Positions 42,376 to 52,441 of a stretch of 64,000 bases of DNA are shown in pieces. This DNA comes from Micromonospora sp. CCTCC AA 2012012 (GTDB lineage Bacteria; Actinomycetota; Actinomycetes; Mycobacteriales; Micromonosporaceae), in the NCBI RefSeq assembly GCF_040499845.1, contig NZ_CP159342.1:5890001-5954000 (forward strand), written 5' to 3'. Each line of letters opens with the position of its first letter. Positions within the stretch are counted from its first letter, which is position 1. The translations under genes were made by a program, and so were the position numbers. Under the pieces are notes generated by a model. It made no database searches and had not been told where the DNA came from. It saw only the letters and a list, made by a program, of their open reading frames with translations.

Positions 42376-43952
42376 CCCGCACCCGTAAGCCCGTAGGCCG
42401 CATCGCGTTCGTCGGGGCCGGACCCGGCGACCCGGGCCTGCTGACCCGCCGGGCGCACGACGCCCTGGTCGACGCCGACCAGGTGGTGTACGACCGGGGA
42501 GTCCCCGAGTCGCTGCTCGACGCCGTCCGCGCCCAGGCCAGGTCCGACGCCCAGTTCAGCCCGGCCGAGGGCGTGCCGGGGGACGTGGCGAAGGTGCTGA
42601 TCTCCGCGGCCCGCTCCGGGCTGAACGCGGTGCACCTGGTCGCCGGTGACCCGTTCGGGCACGACTCCGTGGTCAAGGAGGTGCAGGCGGTGGCGCGTAC
42701 CGCCGCGCACTTCGAGGTGGTCCCGGGCGTCGGCCAGGCCGAGGGCGTGGCCACCTACGCCGGTGTGCCGCTGCCGGGCGTACGCACCGCCGCCGACGTC
42801 GAGGACGTCAGCACGCTGGACTTCGACGCGCTGGCCGCCGCCGTCGGCCGGGGCTCGCTCGCCCTGGCCGTGGACGCCGGCGACCTGGCCGCCATCCGGG
42901 ACGGCCTGCTGGCCGCCGGGGTGGAGGGCACGACCGGCGTCGGGGTGACCGGCGACGGCACCGGCGAGACGCAGTACACCACCACGTCGACCGTCGACTC
43001 GTTCGTCGCGGCGGCGCTCGGCTTCACCGGCCGGGTGGTGCTGACCGTGGGCGAGGGCGTCGGCCAGCGCGACAAGCTGAGCTGGTGGGAGAACCGCCCG
43101 CTGTACGGCTGGAAGGTGCTCGTCCCGCGCACCAAGGAGCAGGCCGGGGCGATGAGCGCCCGACTGCGGGCGTACGGGGCGATCCCGTGCGAGGTGCCGA
43201 CCATCGCGGTCGAGCCGCCGCGTACCCCCGCCCAGATGGAGCGGGCGGTCAAGGGCCTGGTCGACGGCCGGTACGCCTGGGTGATCTTCACCTCGGTGAA
43301 CGCGGTCCGTGCGGTCTGGGAGAAGTTCGCCGAGCACGGCCTGGACGCCCGGCACTTCGGCGGCGTCAAGATCGCCTGCATCGGTGAGGCGACCGCCGAC
43401 GCGGTACGCGCCTTCGGCATCCAGCCGGAGCTGGTCCCCTCCGGGGAGCAGTCGTCCGAGGGGCTGCTGGCCGAGTTCTCGCCGCACGACGAGATCCTCG
43501 ACCCGGTGGGCCGGGTGCTGCTGCCGCGCGCCGACATCGCCACCGAGACCCTCGCCGCCGGGCTCACCGAGCGGGGCTGGGAGGTCGACGACGTGACCGC
43601 GTACCGGACCGTCCGGGCCGCTCCGCCGCCCGCCGAGATCCGCGACGCGATCAAGTCGGGCGGGTTCGACGCGGTGCTCTTCACGTCCTCCTCGACAGTG
43701 CGCAATCTGGTCGGTATCGCGGGGAAGCCGCACGCCCGTACCGTGGTTGCAGTGATCGGGCCCAAGACGGCCGAGACCGCGACGGAGTTCGGCCTGCGGG
43801 TCGACGTCCAGCCTCAGCACGCCTCGGTGCCCGACCTGGTGGAGGCGCTGGCCGCCTACGCCGTCGAGCTGCGCGAGAAGCTCGCCGCCATGCCGGCGAA
43901 GCAGCGTCGCGGCTCGAAGGTGCAGGGGCCGACCGCCCTCCGCTTCCGCTGA
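42372..43952 (+). CDS. hemD: Bifunctional uroporphyrinogen-III methyltransferase / uroporphyrinogen-III synthase (CobA-HemD fusion)
   Basis: A 526-aa fusion. Residues about 8-250 are the SAM-dependent methyltransferase ([20 protein letters not shown], then [15 protein letters not shown]), which starts the siroheme/cobalamin branch. Residues about 255-510 are uroporphyrinogen-III synthase ([43 protein letters not shown]), which cyclises hydroxymethylbilane. This fusion is usual in actinobacteria. In the methyltransferase the usual active-site Asp after the first motif is present in [12 protein letters not shown]. It is part of the rex-hem operon. Confidence 0.94.
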   Translation: MTRTRKPVGRIAFVGAGPGDPGLLTRRAHDALVDADQVVYDRGVPESLLDAVRAQARSDAQFSPAEGVPGDVAKVLISAARSGLNAVHLVAGDPFGHDSVVKEVQAVARTAAHFEVVPGVGQAEGVATYAGVPLPGVRTAADVEDVSTLDFDALAAAVGRGSLALAVDAGDLAAIRDGLLAAGVEGTTGVGVTGDGTGETQYTTTSTVDSFVAAALGFTGRVVLTVGEGVGQRDKLSWWENRPLYGWKVLVPRTKEQAGAMSARLRAYGAIPCEVPTIAVEPPRTPAQMERAVKGLVDGRYAWVIFTSVNAVRAVWEKFAEHGLDARHFGGVKIACIGEATADAVRAFGIQPELVPSGEQSSEGLLAEFSPHDEILDPVGRVLLPRADIATETLAAGLTERGWEVDDVTAYRTVRAAPPPAEIRDAIKSGGFDAVLFTSSSTVRNLVGIAGKPHARTVVAVIGPKTAETATEFGLRVDVQPQHASVPDLVEALAAYAVELREKLAAMPAKQRRGSKVQGPTALRFR

Positions 43953-43971
43953 GCGTTCCGGGAGGCCCGTC

Positions 43972-44955
<984 letters not shown>

Positions 44956-45139
44956 GCGGGCGCTCCGGCGCCTCCTTGTTCCCGGTTTCGCCTGCGTGAC
45001 CGCCTCAGACGTCGCCTGGAGCGGCCCGCGTCGCTTCATGGGCAAGAGCCCTTTGCCGCCCTGACGGATATCGCCCTACGCCTGCGCAGGCTGTCGCTCT
45101 CCGTGATGTAACCCCACGCCTTCCCCCCACTGCCCGGTT

Positions 45140-45212
45140 CCCTTTGCTCTGCAGCCATGTACGCAGCAGCCACTTACCGTCACTGCTGCGTATGCGGCTG
45201 CAGAGCAAAGGG
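45140..45212. terminator. Long interrupted hairpin after hemB (palindrome D)
   Basis: A 17-bp outer stem (CCCTTTGCTCTGCAGCC at 45140-45156 with its complement at 45196-45212), a 3 x 3 internal loop, and a 10-bp inner stem (TACGCAGCAG at 45160-45169 with 45183-45192) closed by a 13-nt loop. It starts 185 bp after the hemB stop. This may terminate the heme operon, or belong to a family of intergenic palindromes. The rest of 44956-45400 shows no supported gene. Confidence 0.55.
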
Positions 45213-45407
45213 CCGGGAGGGAAGGGGGTCGGAGGGCGACCGGTGGGGAAATTTAGTCGTTCTTGTCCGTATAGCTGACTGTTCGATGGTCGGTGCTGAT
45301 CCCAGCCCATAGCGGACAGTGATTTTCGCTTTGCGTGATGGCGGAAGTGCTCGGAGGCGGGCTTGGGGCGGCTCGGCGGAGAGGTGATCGGCGGGACGGG
45401 CTGCGGG

Positions 45408-45437
45408 TTATCCACAGCCCGGATCGGGTTGTCCACA
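45408..45437 (+). promoter_or_regulatory. Two DnaA-box-like sites
   Basis: TTATCCACA at 45408-45416 and TTGTCCACA at 45429-45437, same orientation, 21 bp start to start (two helical turns). The first equals the E. coli consensus, and the second is the form preferred in high-GC actinomycetes. They lie 38-67 bp before the XRE gene start. With no dnaA or dnaN nearby this is not a chromosomal origin; DnaA control of the gene or a DnaA-binding locus is possible. Confidence 0.5.
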
Positions 45438-45474
45438 GGCGGCGCGGTCGAGGTTGTCCCGGGAGCCGTCGACC

Positions 45475-46140
45475 GTGAGGCTTGCGGGTGTGACCGAGTC
45501 CGAGAGGCCAGGACGGCCGGAGCCAAGGGAGCTGCCTGAGCTGCCGGAGCCCGCAGAACTGCCGGTGCAACTGGCCGGGGCGGCCTCGAGCGGGGGCGGG
45601 ACGGCGGTGGACGCCCCGCGTGACTCGCCGGCACTGCTCACCGAACCCCTCGACACCCCGTGGCCCGTCGCCGGGATCGTCCGCGCGGTGCGCCGCCGGG
45701 CCGACGCGAGTCAGCGGGAACTGGCCCGGTTCGCCGGCGTGCACGCGACCACCGTCGGACGGATCGAGGCGGGCACGTTGACGCCGAGCATCGCCGTGCT
45801 ACGCCGGATCATCGGCGTGGTCGGCTTCCGGCTCGTCGTGGTCGACGACTCGGGGCGGGTGCTCAAACCCATGCGGGATCGGGCCGACCTGCGGGACGGC
45901 GCCGAGCGTCGGTATCCGTCCCACCTGGACATCGTCACCGATCCCGAGCCGGGGGAGTGGTGGGCCGACCGGTACGGCCTGGCCCGGCCACCCGAGACGT
46001 TCTACCGCGACCGGGAGGTCCGGGACGCGCTACGCCGGCGTAGCCAGTGGGAGGTGCGGGTGGCGAAGTACCGGGGCGCGCCGCGACCGCCCCGGCCCCG
46101 ACGGGGCGTACACGAAATCGGCCCGCCGCCCGGCTGGTGA
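45475..46140 (+). CDS. XRE-family helix-turn-helix protein
   Basis: A 221-aa protein. The first 60 residues are Pro/Glu/Leu-rich and probably unfolded. The helix-turn-helix is at about 70-115: VRRRADASQRELARFAGVHA, then TVGRIEAGTLTPSIAVLRRI. The C-terminal part has DIVTDPEPGEWWADRYGLARPPETFYRDREVR, a segment that I cannot assign to a family. GTG 45475 is my choice (GGGAG ten nt upstream); GTG 45490 is also possible. Two DnaA-box-like sites lie just upstream. It converges with the extracellular nuclease gene. Target genes unknown. Confidence 0.78.
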   Translation: MRLAGVTESERPGRPEPRELPELPEPAELPVQLAGAASSGGGTAVDAPRDSPALLTEPLDTPWPVAGIVRAVRRRADASQRELARFAGVHATTVGRIEAGTLTPSIAVLRRIIGVVGFRLVVVDDSGRVLKPMRDRADLRDGAERRYPSHLDIVTDPEPGEWWADRYGLARPPETFYRDREVRDALRRRSQWEVRVAKYRGAPRPPRPRRGVHEIGPPPGW

Positions 46141-46172
46141 GCCGGACGACGGGCCGCTTCGCGGACGGATCG

Positions 46173-49100
46173 TCAGTCGTCGTTGGTGATGGTGCCGACG
46201 GCCACGCCGTCGACCACCCGGAGGCCCGGCACGCCGGTCACGAGCAGCTTGAGCTGCTCGTTCGGCTCGACCTTCTTGTCACCGTGGACGGCCACCGGGA
46301 AGGTGAGCGACGTCTGCCCGGCCGCCAGGGTGCGGCAGCCGACGTACGGCTCGTAGTCTGAACCCGGCTGCGCGGTGGTGCCGTAGGTGACGGCGCAGAT
46401 CAGCGCCGACTCCGACAGTGGCCGGGACACGGTCACCGTGAAGTTCAGGGCGGTGTCGCCCTTGTTCCCCTCGGCCACCGCGGCGTCCGCGACGCTCAGC
46501 GACGCCCGGGAACGGAACCGGGCCACCTGCGGGTCGTGGTCGCTGGCACCCCGGTCACCGAGGCCCTCGGTGTCCGTCGGGTAGTCGGCGTTGATGTGCG
46601 CCGACCGGATCTGCACCAGGTCGTCGTGGAGCTTGTCGTTGACGAAGAGGTTGTCCAGCGTCTGCGCCTGCCCACTGAAGGTGTACGAGTACGCCGCCGC
46701 CGGCACGTCCGCCGCCAGGCCGTCCCAGAGGTTGTGCATCCCGGCCCGGTACAGCGGACCGAGCTGGTCCGACGGGGTCGGGTTCGCCTCGGTGGCGATC
46801 GGGTCGTCCGGACGCGGGTAGACGTTCAGGTCACCGCCGTAGATGACCCGGGCGTTCGCGTCGCTCGCCTCGATGGCCTTGACCAGCGCGGCGCCGTACG
46901 CGGCCTGCTCTCGGCGCTGCCCGACCCGGGCGTCCGGCCCGGACGAGTAGTGGTTGCTCAACGCCCAGAGCGTGTAGTGCTCGGTCGAGCCCGGTGCCGC
47001 CGCCACGGTGAACTTGGCGAGCTGCGGGGCCCGGGTGTAGACGTTCGCGCCGTCCACACCGGTGGAACGGTCCACGTCGGCCGGGAGCACCGCGTTGAGC
47101 GCCTTGGGGTTCTGCACGTCGGCGTTGGCCGGCAGGCCCGCCGAGCGGTAGTCCACCGTCGGAGCGGTGCCCAGCAGCGGGTCGGTGGCGGTCGCCTCGG
47201 CCAGCGTCAGCCGGTCCGTGCGGTAGAGGAACGCCGAGGTGATGCCCCGGGCGTCCGCGCCGGTCCGGTCGTACGCGGCGGCGTAGGCGGGGCCGCCGTT
47301 CGCCGCGATGGTGAGCGCCAGCTCCTGGATGGTGTCCGGCGCGCCGTCGGCGTCGTTGGTGTCGCCGCAGACCAGCTTGCCGTCGGCGACCGAGCAGATG
47401 TCCTGGTCCTCGGCCTCCTGCACCATCACCAGGTCGGGGCTCTGCAGGGCGTTGATGATCTGCCGCGCCTCGACGCCCAGTCGCGCGGTGTACTCGGCCT
47501 CGCTGGCCGGCACGTAGTCGAACGGCGGGTTGACCCCGGTGCAGCCCGTGTTGCCGGCGAAGTCGCAGCCGTCGAACGGGTCGTCCCGGTAGTCGTACAG
47601 GTTCTCCAGGTTGTAGGTCGCGACCGCGACCTCGGTGTCGCGCTTCGCCGGCTGCGGCGGGTTGTTCGCGTACGGGTCCGCGCCACCGGTCAGCGTCAGC
47701 TGCTCCGGCTGCACGCTGTACTTGCTGAACGCGTACGAGATGGCGCCGTAGGCGTCCTCGGTCAGCGTGTCGTAGGTGCGGGCCTCCGGCAGCAGCGCGG
47801 TCGAGTCACCGGCGGTCGCCTTCACGCCGCCCGCGCCGAGCAGGATGCGCTGGTTGTTGCCGTTGTCGAAGAGCTGACCGGGGATGTCGTCCAGCGGGTG
47901 GGCGTCCCGGAACACCCGGCGGGCGTACGGGTCGGTCCGCTTCATGATCGGGTCCTCGCGGTCCACCACGTAGATCTCGGAGTCGAGGGTGGAGGCGAAG
48001 ATGTGCCGCGGGGCGGAGACCCCGCTGCCCGAGCGGACCCGCAGCCGGGCGCCCTCGTGCCGCTCCCAGAACAGGTCCGCGCCGGTCGCGTCGGCCGGCG
48101 GCGTCGCGTCGTCGACCTGGAGGGCCGTGTCGACGTCCAACCCGGAGTCGAGCTTGCGCACCAGCGAGGCGCTGGAGAGCTGGGTCTGGTTGAAGTACTC
48201 CGACACCCGGCCGCGCAGCACCACCTCGTCGCCGACGGTCGGCGCGTAGCCGCCGATCAGCGTGGTGAACGAGCCGGTGAAGACGAAGATGCCGTCCGAG
48301 CTGAGCGGGTTGCCGTCCTCGGTGCCCTTGCGGCTCTGCAGATAGAAGCCGTACTGGGCGGCCCCGGCGGAGGTGCGGGTCAGCGACTTCTGGGTGATCA
48401 CGCCGCGCACGTCGTAGAGGGCGGAGCTGGTGCCGTTGCCGCTGGCCGGGGCGAACGGCGAGCGGTCGGTGCGGCCGTTCTCGTCGTCGCCGGTCGGGCC
48501 CTGCACCTCGCCCACCGACAGCACGGCCGTGGCCTGCACGGTGACCGTGCAGGTCGCGGTGCCGCCGTCGGCGTCGGTCGAGGTGACGGTCACCGCGTAC
48601 GAGCCGGCCGGGAGGCCGGTGGCGGTGAGGGTGGCCGTGGCGGTGCCACCGACCCCGGTGGCCGCGGTGAACGCGGTACGGCTGATCGAGCCGGACGCCG
48701 GCGTCGGGCTGACGGCGACCGCCAGGTCGGTGATCGTGTCGTCCGCGTCGGTGGCGGTGACGTCGCGGGTGGCCGTGCCGCCCGCCTCGACGGTGAGCGC
48801 GCCACCGCAGGTCAGCGTGGCCGGCTGGTCGACCGGTCCACCGCCGCCGTCGACGGAGTGGCTGCCCAGCCCGTCGAAGGTGTCGGTGGCGAACCCGGCC
48901 CACTGGACGGCCGGGTCGAAGGCGTCCGACGGGTCGGTGTCGCCGGAGGTGACCGACGGCAGCCGGCGCAGGGTGTTGTCGGCGGTGCTGGTGAGCCCGG
49001 TGCCCCACTCGGTGCCCGGGTCGACGCCGACCTGGCCGAGCGAGTCCAGCACCGTGCTGCCCTTACGCAGCACGATCGCGTCGTCGCCGTTGAACAGCGA

Positions 49101-49445
49101 CGAGGCGTACGTCTGGTCGGCCTGGGCGAGGATCGCCGGGGCCGCCGTGGCGGCGGCGAGGACGAAGACGTCACCGGCGGCGACGGTGCCGTTCAGCGCG
49201 ATGTTCGTCGCCGTGGTGGAGCCGTTGAAGAAGAGCTGGAGCGAGTACCCGCCGGCGGCCAGGTCGACCGGCGCGCCGGTGCCGTTGAAGAGCTCGATCG
49301 CCTTGTTGTTGGACGAGCCCTCCACGTATTCGGAGATGAACAGGTCGGTGGGCGCGGCGCTGGCCGCGGGGGGTGCGACGCCGATTGCCGTGACGGTGAC
49401 GGCGGCGGTGGTCGCGAGCGCGGCGAATGTGCGGCGCGGGCGCAT
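46173..49445 (-). CDS. Secreted ExeM/NucH-type extracellular endonuclease with lamin-tail and Calx-beta domains
   Basis: A 1090-aa secreted protein. It has a signal peptide (cleavage after ASA near residue 30), a lamin-tail domain (APTDLFISEYVEGSSNNKAI, then IELFNGTG), an Ig-like segment around 210-310, an OB-like ExeM region, and an endonuclease/exonuclease/phosphatase domain at about 610-950. The catalytic blocks are VATYNLENLYD, DLVMVQEAED, LSNHYSSGPD, VIYGGDLNVYP and GASDHDPQVA, giving the Asp/Asn/His set for DNA cleavage. A Calx-beta domain (SVADAAVAEGNKGDTAL...) closes the protein. Such enzymes degrade extracellular DNA for phosphate or during biofilm turnover. ATG 49445. Confidence 0.92.
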   Translation of the reverse strand: MRPRRTFAALATTAAVTVTAIGVAPPAASAAPTDLFISEYVEGSSNNKAIELFNGTGAPVDLAAGGYSLQLFFNGSTTATNIALNGTVAAGDVFVLAAATAAPAILAQADQTYASSLFNGDDAIVLRKGSTVLDSLGQVGVDPGTEWGTGLTSTADNTLRRLPSVTSGDTDPSDAFDPAVQWAGFATDTFDGLGSHSVDGGGGPVDQPATLTCGGALTVEAGGTATRDVTATDADDTITDLAVAVSPTPASGSISRTAFTAATGVGGTATATLTATGLPAGSYAVTVTSTDADGGTATCTVTVQATAVLSVGEVQGPTGDDENGRTDRSPFAPASGNGTSSALYDVRGVITQKSLTRTSAGAAQYGFYLQSRKGTEDGNPLSSDGIFVFTGSFTTLIGGYAPTVGDEVVLRGRVSEYFNQTQLSSASLVRKLDSGLDVDTALQVDDATPPADATGADLFWERHEGARLRVRSGSGVSAPRHIFASTLDSEIYVVDREDPIMKRTDPYARRVFRDAHPLDDIPGQLFDNGNNQRILLGAGGVKATAGDSTALLPEARTYDTLTEDAYGAISYAFSKYSVQPEQLTLTGGADPYANNPPQPAKRDTEVAVATYNLENLYDYRDDPFDGCDFAGNTGCTGVNPPFDYVPASEAEYTARLGVEARQIINALQSPDLVMVQEAEDQDICSVADGKLVCGDTNDADGAPDTIQELALTIAANGGPAYAAAYDRTGADARGITSAFLYRTDRLTLAEATATDPLLGTAPTVDYRSAGLPANADVQNPKALNAVLPADVDRSTGVDGANVYTRAPQLAKFTVAAAPGSTEHYTLWALSNHYSSGPDARVGQRREQAAYGAALVKAIEASDANARVIYGGDLNVYPRPDDPIATEANPTPSDQLGPLYRAGMHNLWDGLAADVPAAAYSYTFSGQAQTLDNLFVNDKLHDDLVQIRSAHINADYPTDTEGLGDRGASDHDPQVARFRSRASLSVADAAVAEGNKGDTALNFTVTVSRPLSESALICAVTYGTTAQPGSDYEPYVGCRTLAAGQTSLTFPVAVHGDKKVEPNEQLKLLVTGVPGLRVVDGVAVGTITNDD

Positions 49446-49540
49446 GAAGCCTCCACGATGGGTGGACGTGAACTAACGCACGTTAAGGGGCGGTCATGTC
49501 CGGCGTCCATCCCCCGAGCAGGCCGTTCGGTGAACAACCG

Positions 49541-50557
49541 TCAACGGGTGGCGTCCAGGCGGTGCACCAGCTCGGCCACGTCGACGCCGTATTCGCACCA
49601 GTCGCGGTCGGGGCGGTAGCCCAACTCGGCGTTCACCTTGAGCATCGCCTCGTTCTCCTGGGCGTTCCAGGTCTGCACCTCGGCCAGCTCGGGCTCCGCC
49701 GAGCGCAGCTCCAGCAGCATCCGTGCCTTGATCGCCCGGTCGATGCCGTAGCCCCGGTGGTCCTGCACCACGATCGTGTCGTACTGGTCGGCGCGGGTGG
49801 GGTGCTGCGCCGGCACCACCACCTCGGTCAGCCCGGCCACCTCGCCGCTCTGCTCGTGCAGCGCCAGCACGATGTACGGCTTCATGCCGCGCCGGTGCAG
49901 CGTGTCGAGGCTGTCCCGGAGCCGCTCCGGATCGTAGGAGCTGGGGCGCAGTTCACCGTCGTCGGCGTCGCGCACCTCCGCCTTGGCCCGTGCGTACGCC
50001 TCGATCAGGTCGTCGGGCGGGCCGCCCGGGCAGAACTCCAGGTGGTAGCCCGCGCCGATGCCGGCGGCCATCTCGGTCAGCGCCGGCCAGTCCACCGCGC
50101 GCAGGTCGAGCACGCTGCGGGTCTCCACGTACTCCCGGGTGAAGCCGAGCGCCTCGTAGAACCCCACGGCCGGGGTGTCGCCGACCACCTCGACGCCGAT
50201 CGACTGGAAGCCCTCGTCCCACACCCGCCGGGCGGCGAGCTTCACCAGCGTGCGCCCCAGTCCGGTCCGCCGGACCGAGGGGTGGACCAGCACCTCCAGC
50301 ACGCCGATGTCGCCGAGGAGCAGCACGTGGACGTGACCCAGGATCGCTCCCGGGGTGTCGTCCGCCGTCGGCTCGGCCTGGGCGACCCAGGAGATCCGCC
50401 GCTCACCGGGCATCACCTCGGCGAGGTATTCCCGCAGGGAGCTCTCCCGCCACGGCGGGTCCTGCGGGAGATCGGCCGCCAGCACCGCGTTGAGCGTGTC
50501 CAGCAGCGACGCGATCTCGGCGGACGACGCGGTCCTGGGATCCCACTCGCGCACCAT
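49541..50557 (-). CDS. GNAT-family acetyltransferase with two GNAT domains
   Basis: A 338-aa protein containing two tandem GNAT folds, as in mycothiol synthase and its relatives. The first has the acetyl-CoA loop VHPSVRRTGLGRTLV (Q/R-x-x-G-x-G/A) near residue 95, and the second QDHRGYGIDRAIKARML near residue 270. The closing strands GFYEALGFTREY and NAELGYRPD are typical. The acyl acceptor is not known; it is not clearly mycothiol synthase. ATG 50557 is preferred over the adjacent GTG at 50560. Confidence 0.85.
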   Translation of the reverse strand: MVREWDPRTASSAEIASLLDTLNAVLAADLPQDPPWRESSLREYLAEVMPGERRISWVAQAEPTADDTPGAILGHVHVLLLGDIGVLEVLVHPSVRRTGLGRTLVKLAARRVWDEGFQSIGVEVVGDTPAVGFYEALGFTREYVETRSVLDLRAVDWPALTEMAAGIGAGYHLEFCPGGPPDDLIEAYARAKAEVRDADDGELRPSSYDPERLRDSLDTLHRRGMKPYIVLALHEQSGEVAGLTEVVVPAQHPTRADQYDTIVVQDHRGYGIDRAIKARMLLELRSAEPELAEVQTWNAQENEAMLKVNAELGYRPDRDWCEYGVDVAELVHRLDATR

Positions 50558-50629
50558 CACCCGTCTAGCTTGCCGTCAACGGCTGCCGGGGGGAAGTGTC
50601 CAGTTCTCCAATGTATGCGGACGATCACT

Positions 50630-52024
50630 TCACGTACGGCTGACCCGTCCGTACTCGTTGGCCTTGTCGAAGACCGCCTGGGCGTACCGGCGGACGTCGT
50701 TGTAGGAGAGGATGGCGCCCCACCAGTCGCCGGAGATGGTCATGTTCCGGCCGCCCGCACAGAGGTAGTCGCCCGCGGCGAGGGCGGCGTCGTCGATGTC
50801 GTGCGGGTCGCTGCGGCCGTCGCTGTCCGCGTCCGCGCCGATCTGCTGCCAGGTGCTCGGGATGAACTGCATCGGCCCGATCGCCCGGTCGTAGGTGGTG
50901 TCCCGGTCGAGCTTGCCCTTGTCCGTGTCGAGGATCCGGGACCGGCCGCCCTGCCCGTCGAGCGGGTCGCCGATGATCTCCGGCTCGGCCCGTCCACCGG
51001 GCGTGAGCGTGGCGCCGTTGGCCGTGCCGTGCCGGGACTCGACGTAACCGATCGCGGCCAGCGTGGTCCAGCTCAGCTGGCAGGACCGGTGCGTCTGCGC
51101 CAGCACCAGCTCGGCGTAGCCGTACGCCTGCATGGCGACCGGCGGGATGCCGGTCCGCGCGCTCATCTGCTGCGCCCAGCCGGCCAGCGCGTCCGCCGGC
51201 CGCCCGGTCGGCGCCGGGCCGACCACCGGTCCGGTGGGTCGCCCGCCGCCGGGCAGCGCGGTCGCGGGCGGGAAGGTGCCGCCGGGCAGCGCCGCCCCGG
51301 GCGGCGGCAGGGCCGTCCCGGTCGTCCCGGGCAGGGCACCACCCTCGGGTACGCCGCTGACGGCGACCGTGGCGGTGACGTCCACGGCCACCGGCTCCGG
51401 CGGCGGCGCCGCCCTGGGCACGAGCAGCACCCCGGCCGTGGCGGTGCCGGCGACGAGGAGCAGCAGGAAGAGCCCGGAGACGGCGACCCGACCGCCGGGG
51501 CGACGGGACCAGTCCCGGGTGGCCCGGGTGGCCGTGACGGCCAGTTGCCGGGGCGGCACCCGCAGCGCGTGCGCGTACGGCAGCCGCCGGCGCCGCCCGC
51601 CCACCGCCCCTGCCGCAGTCCCGCCCCCGCCGCCGGTCCCGGTCCTGCCGTCGGTCGCGGTCTTCGGGCCGGTCCCGGCCTCGGGGCCGGCGTCGGCTTT
51701 CGGGCCGGTCCCGGTCTTCGGGTCGGTCTCGGTCCGGGGGCCGGTCGTGGCTTTCGCGCCGGTCCCGGCTTTCGGGCTGACCCCTGGCTTCGGATCGGCC
51801 TCGGACCACGCATCGCTCTTCGCGTCGGCGTCGGTCTTCGGGTCGGTCGCGGCCGGTGCGGCGGTCGACCCGGGGCTGGGGGTGGCCCGCCTGCCGGACC
51901 GGGACCGGGGACGGGGGACGGCCGGCTCGGCGGCGGGCCCGGTGCCGTCGGGCGGCGCGGCCGGTCGCAGGGGCCGAAGTGTCACGCTCTCCTCGCCGTC
52001 CACCACCCGTCGAGTATCACCCAT
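50630..52024 (-). CDS. Membrane-anchored lytic murein transglycosylase (SLT-type)
   Basis: A 464-aa envelope enzyme that cleaves peptidoglycan glycan chains with formation of anhydromuramic ends. Residues 1 to about 170 are a low-complexity cytoplasmic tail with repeated DPKTGTGPKAD-like units; a membrane helix follows (about 180-200, VAVSGLFLLLLVAGTATAG), then a Pro-rich linker and the catalytic domain from about 265. The catalytic Glu is in AAIGYVESRHGTANG, and AIGPMQFIPSTWQQIG with DSDGRSDPHDIDDAALAAG are the MltB-like (SLT_2) blocks. ATG 52024 is divergent from the FmdB gene, 38 bp apart. Confidence 0.9.
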   Translation of the reverse strand: MGDTRRVVDGEESVTLRPLRPAAPPDGTGPAAEPAVPRPRSRSGRRATPSPGSTAAPAATDPKTDADAKSDAWSEADPKPGVSPKAGTGAKATTGPRTETDPKTGTGPKADAGPEAGTGPKTATDGRTGTGGGGGTAAGAVGGRRRRLPYAHALRVPPRQLAVTATRATRDWSRRPGGRVAVSGLFLLLLVAGTATAGVLLVPRAAPPPEPVAVDVTATVAVSGVPEGGALPGTTGTALPPPGAALPGGTFPPATALPGGGRPTGPVVGPAPTGRPADALAGWAQQMSARTGIPPVAMQAYGYAELVLAQTHRSCQLSWTTLAAIGYVESRHGTANGATLTPGGRAEPEIIGDPLDGQGGRSRILDTDKGKLDRDTTYDRAIGPMQFIPSTWQQIGADADSDGRSDPHDIDDAALAAGDYLCAGGRNMTISGDWWGAILSYNDVRRYAQAVFDKANEYGRVSRT

Positions 52025-52050
52025 GTTCGCCGGGTCGTCAGGCCCGGCCG

Positions 52051-52063
52051 TACGCTGTGGACA
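52051..52063 (+). promoter_or_regulatory. Possible leaderless -10 element for the FmdB gene
   Basis: TACGCT at 52051-52056 followed by six bases and the ATG at 52063, an arrangement expected for a leaderless message. No good ribosome site precedes the ATG. A clear -35 was not found. Confidence 0.4.
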
Positions 52064-52284
52064 TGCCCCGGTACGAGTTCCGCTGCCGCGCCTGCGGCGA
52101 CACCTTCGAGGTCAACCGGCCGATGGCCGAGGCCGGCAGCCCCGCGTCCTGCCCCCAGGGGCACGCCGACACGGTCAAGTTGCTCTCCACCGTCGCGGTG
52201 ACCGGCCGAGGTGGCGGCGGCCCGGTGGGTGGCCCGCCCGCGCCCTCCGGCGGCGGCTGCTGCGGGGGCGGCTGCGGCTGCTGA
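52063..52284 (+). CDS. FmdB-family zinc-ribbon protein
   Basis: A 73-aa protein of the FmdB/putative regulatory zinc-ribbon family. It begins MPRYEFRCRACGDTFEVNRP, with a CxxC knuckle, and has CPQGH as the second pair. The tail is Gly-rich and ends GGGCCGGGCGC, which with its extra Cys could bind metal. Family function is unproven; it was named after a regulator of formamidase/amidase genes. It is divergent from the transglycosylase gene. Confidence 0.87.
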   Translation: MPRYEFRCRACGDTFEVNRPMAEAGSPASCPQGHADTVKLLSTVAVTGRGGGGPVGGPPAPSGGGCCGGGCGC

Positions 52285-52441
52285 ACGGCCCTGCTCCCTC
52301 GTCCCGGTGGTCGATCTCCGGCTTGCCGGCGGTCGGTCGCACTGGCACGTTGAGTCGGAATCTGCCCGGCCGTTCTCACGATGCGTGACGGCGTGACCAT
52401 AGGGCAGCATGAACCCGACGTCAGGGGCGGAGGTTCCACGC

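Noticed and set aside
45408..45437. Chromosomal replication origin
   Set aside because: Only two DnaA-box-like sites and no dnaA, dnaN, gyr or parAB genes in the window.
45005..45634. Minus-strand open frame spanning the hairpin and DnaA boxes after hemB
   Set aside because: It runs antisense into the XRE gene, contains a long hairpin and has no similarity I recognise.
49446..49540. PHO box before the extracellular nuclease gene
   Set aside because: One GTTCAC-like word is present on the coding strand, but I could not find the 11-nt direct repeats needed for PhoP binding.
46536..49619. 1027-codon plus-strand open frame opposite the extracellular nuclease
   Set aside because: Same reason: Arg/Val/Gly-rich shadow of a gene with clear nuclease motifs.
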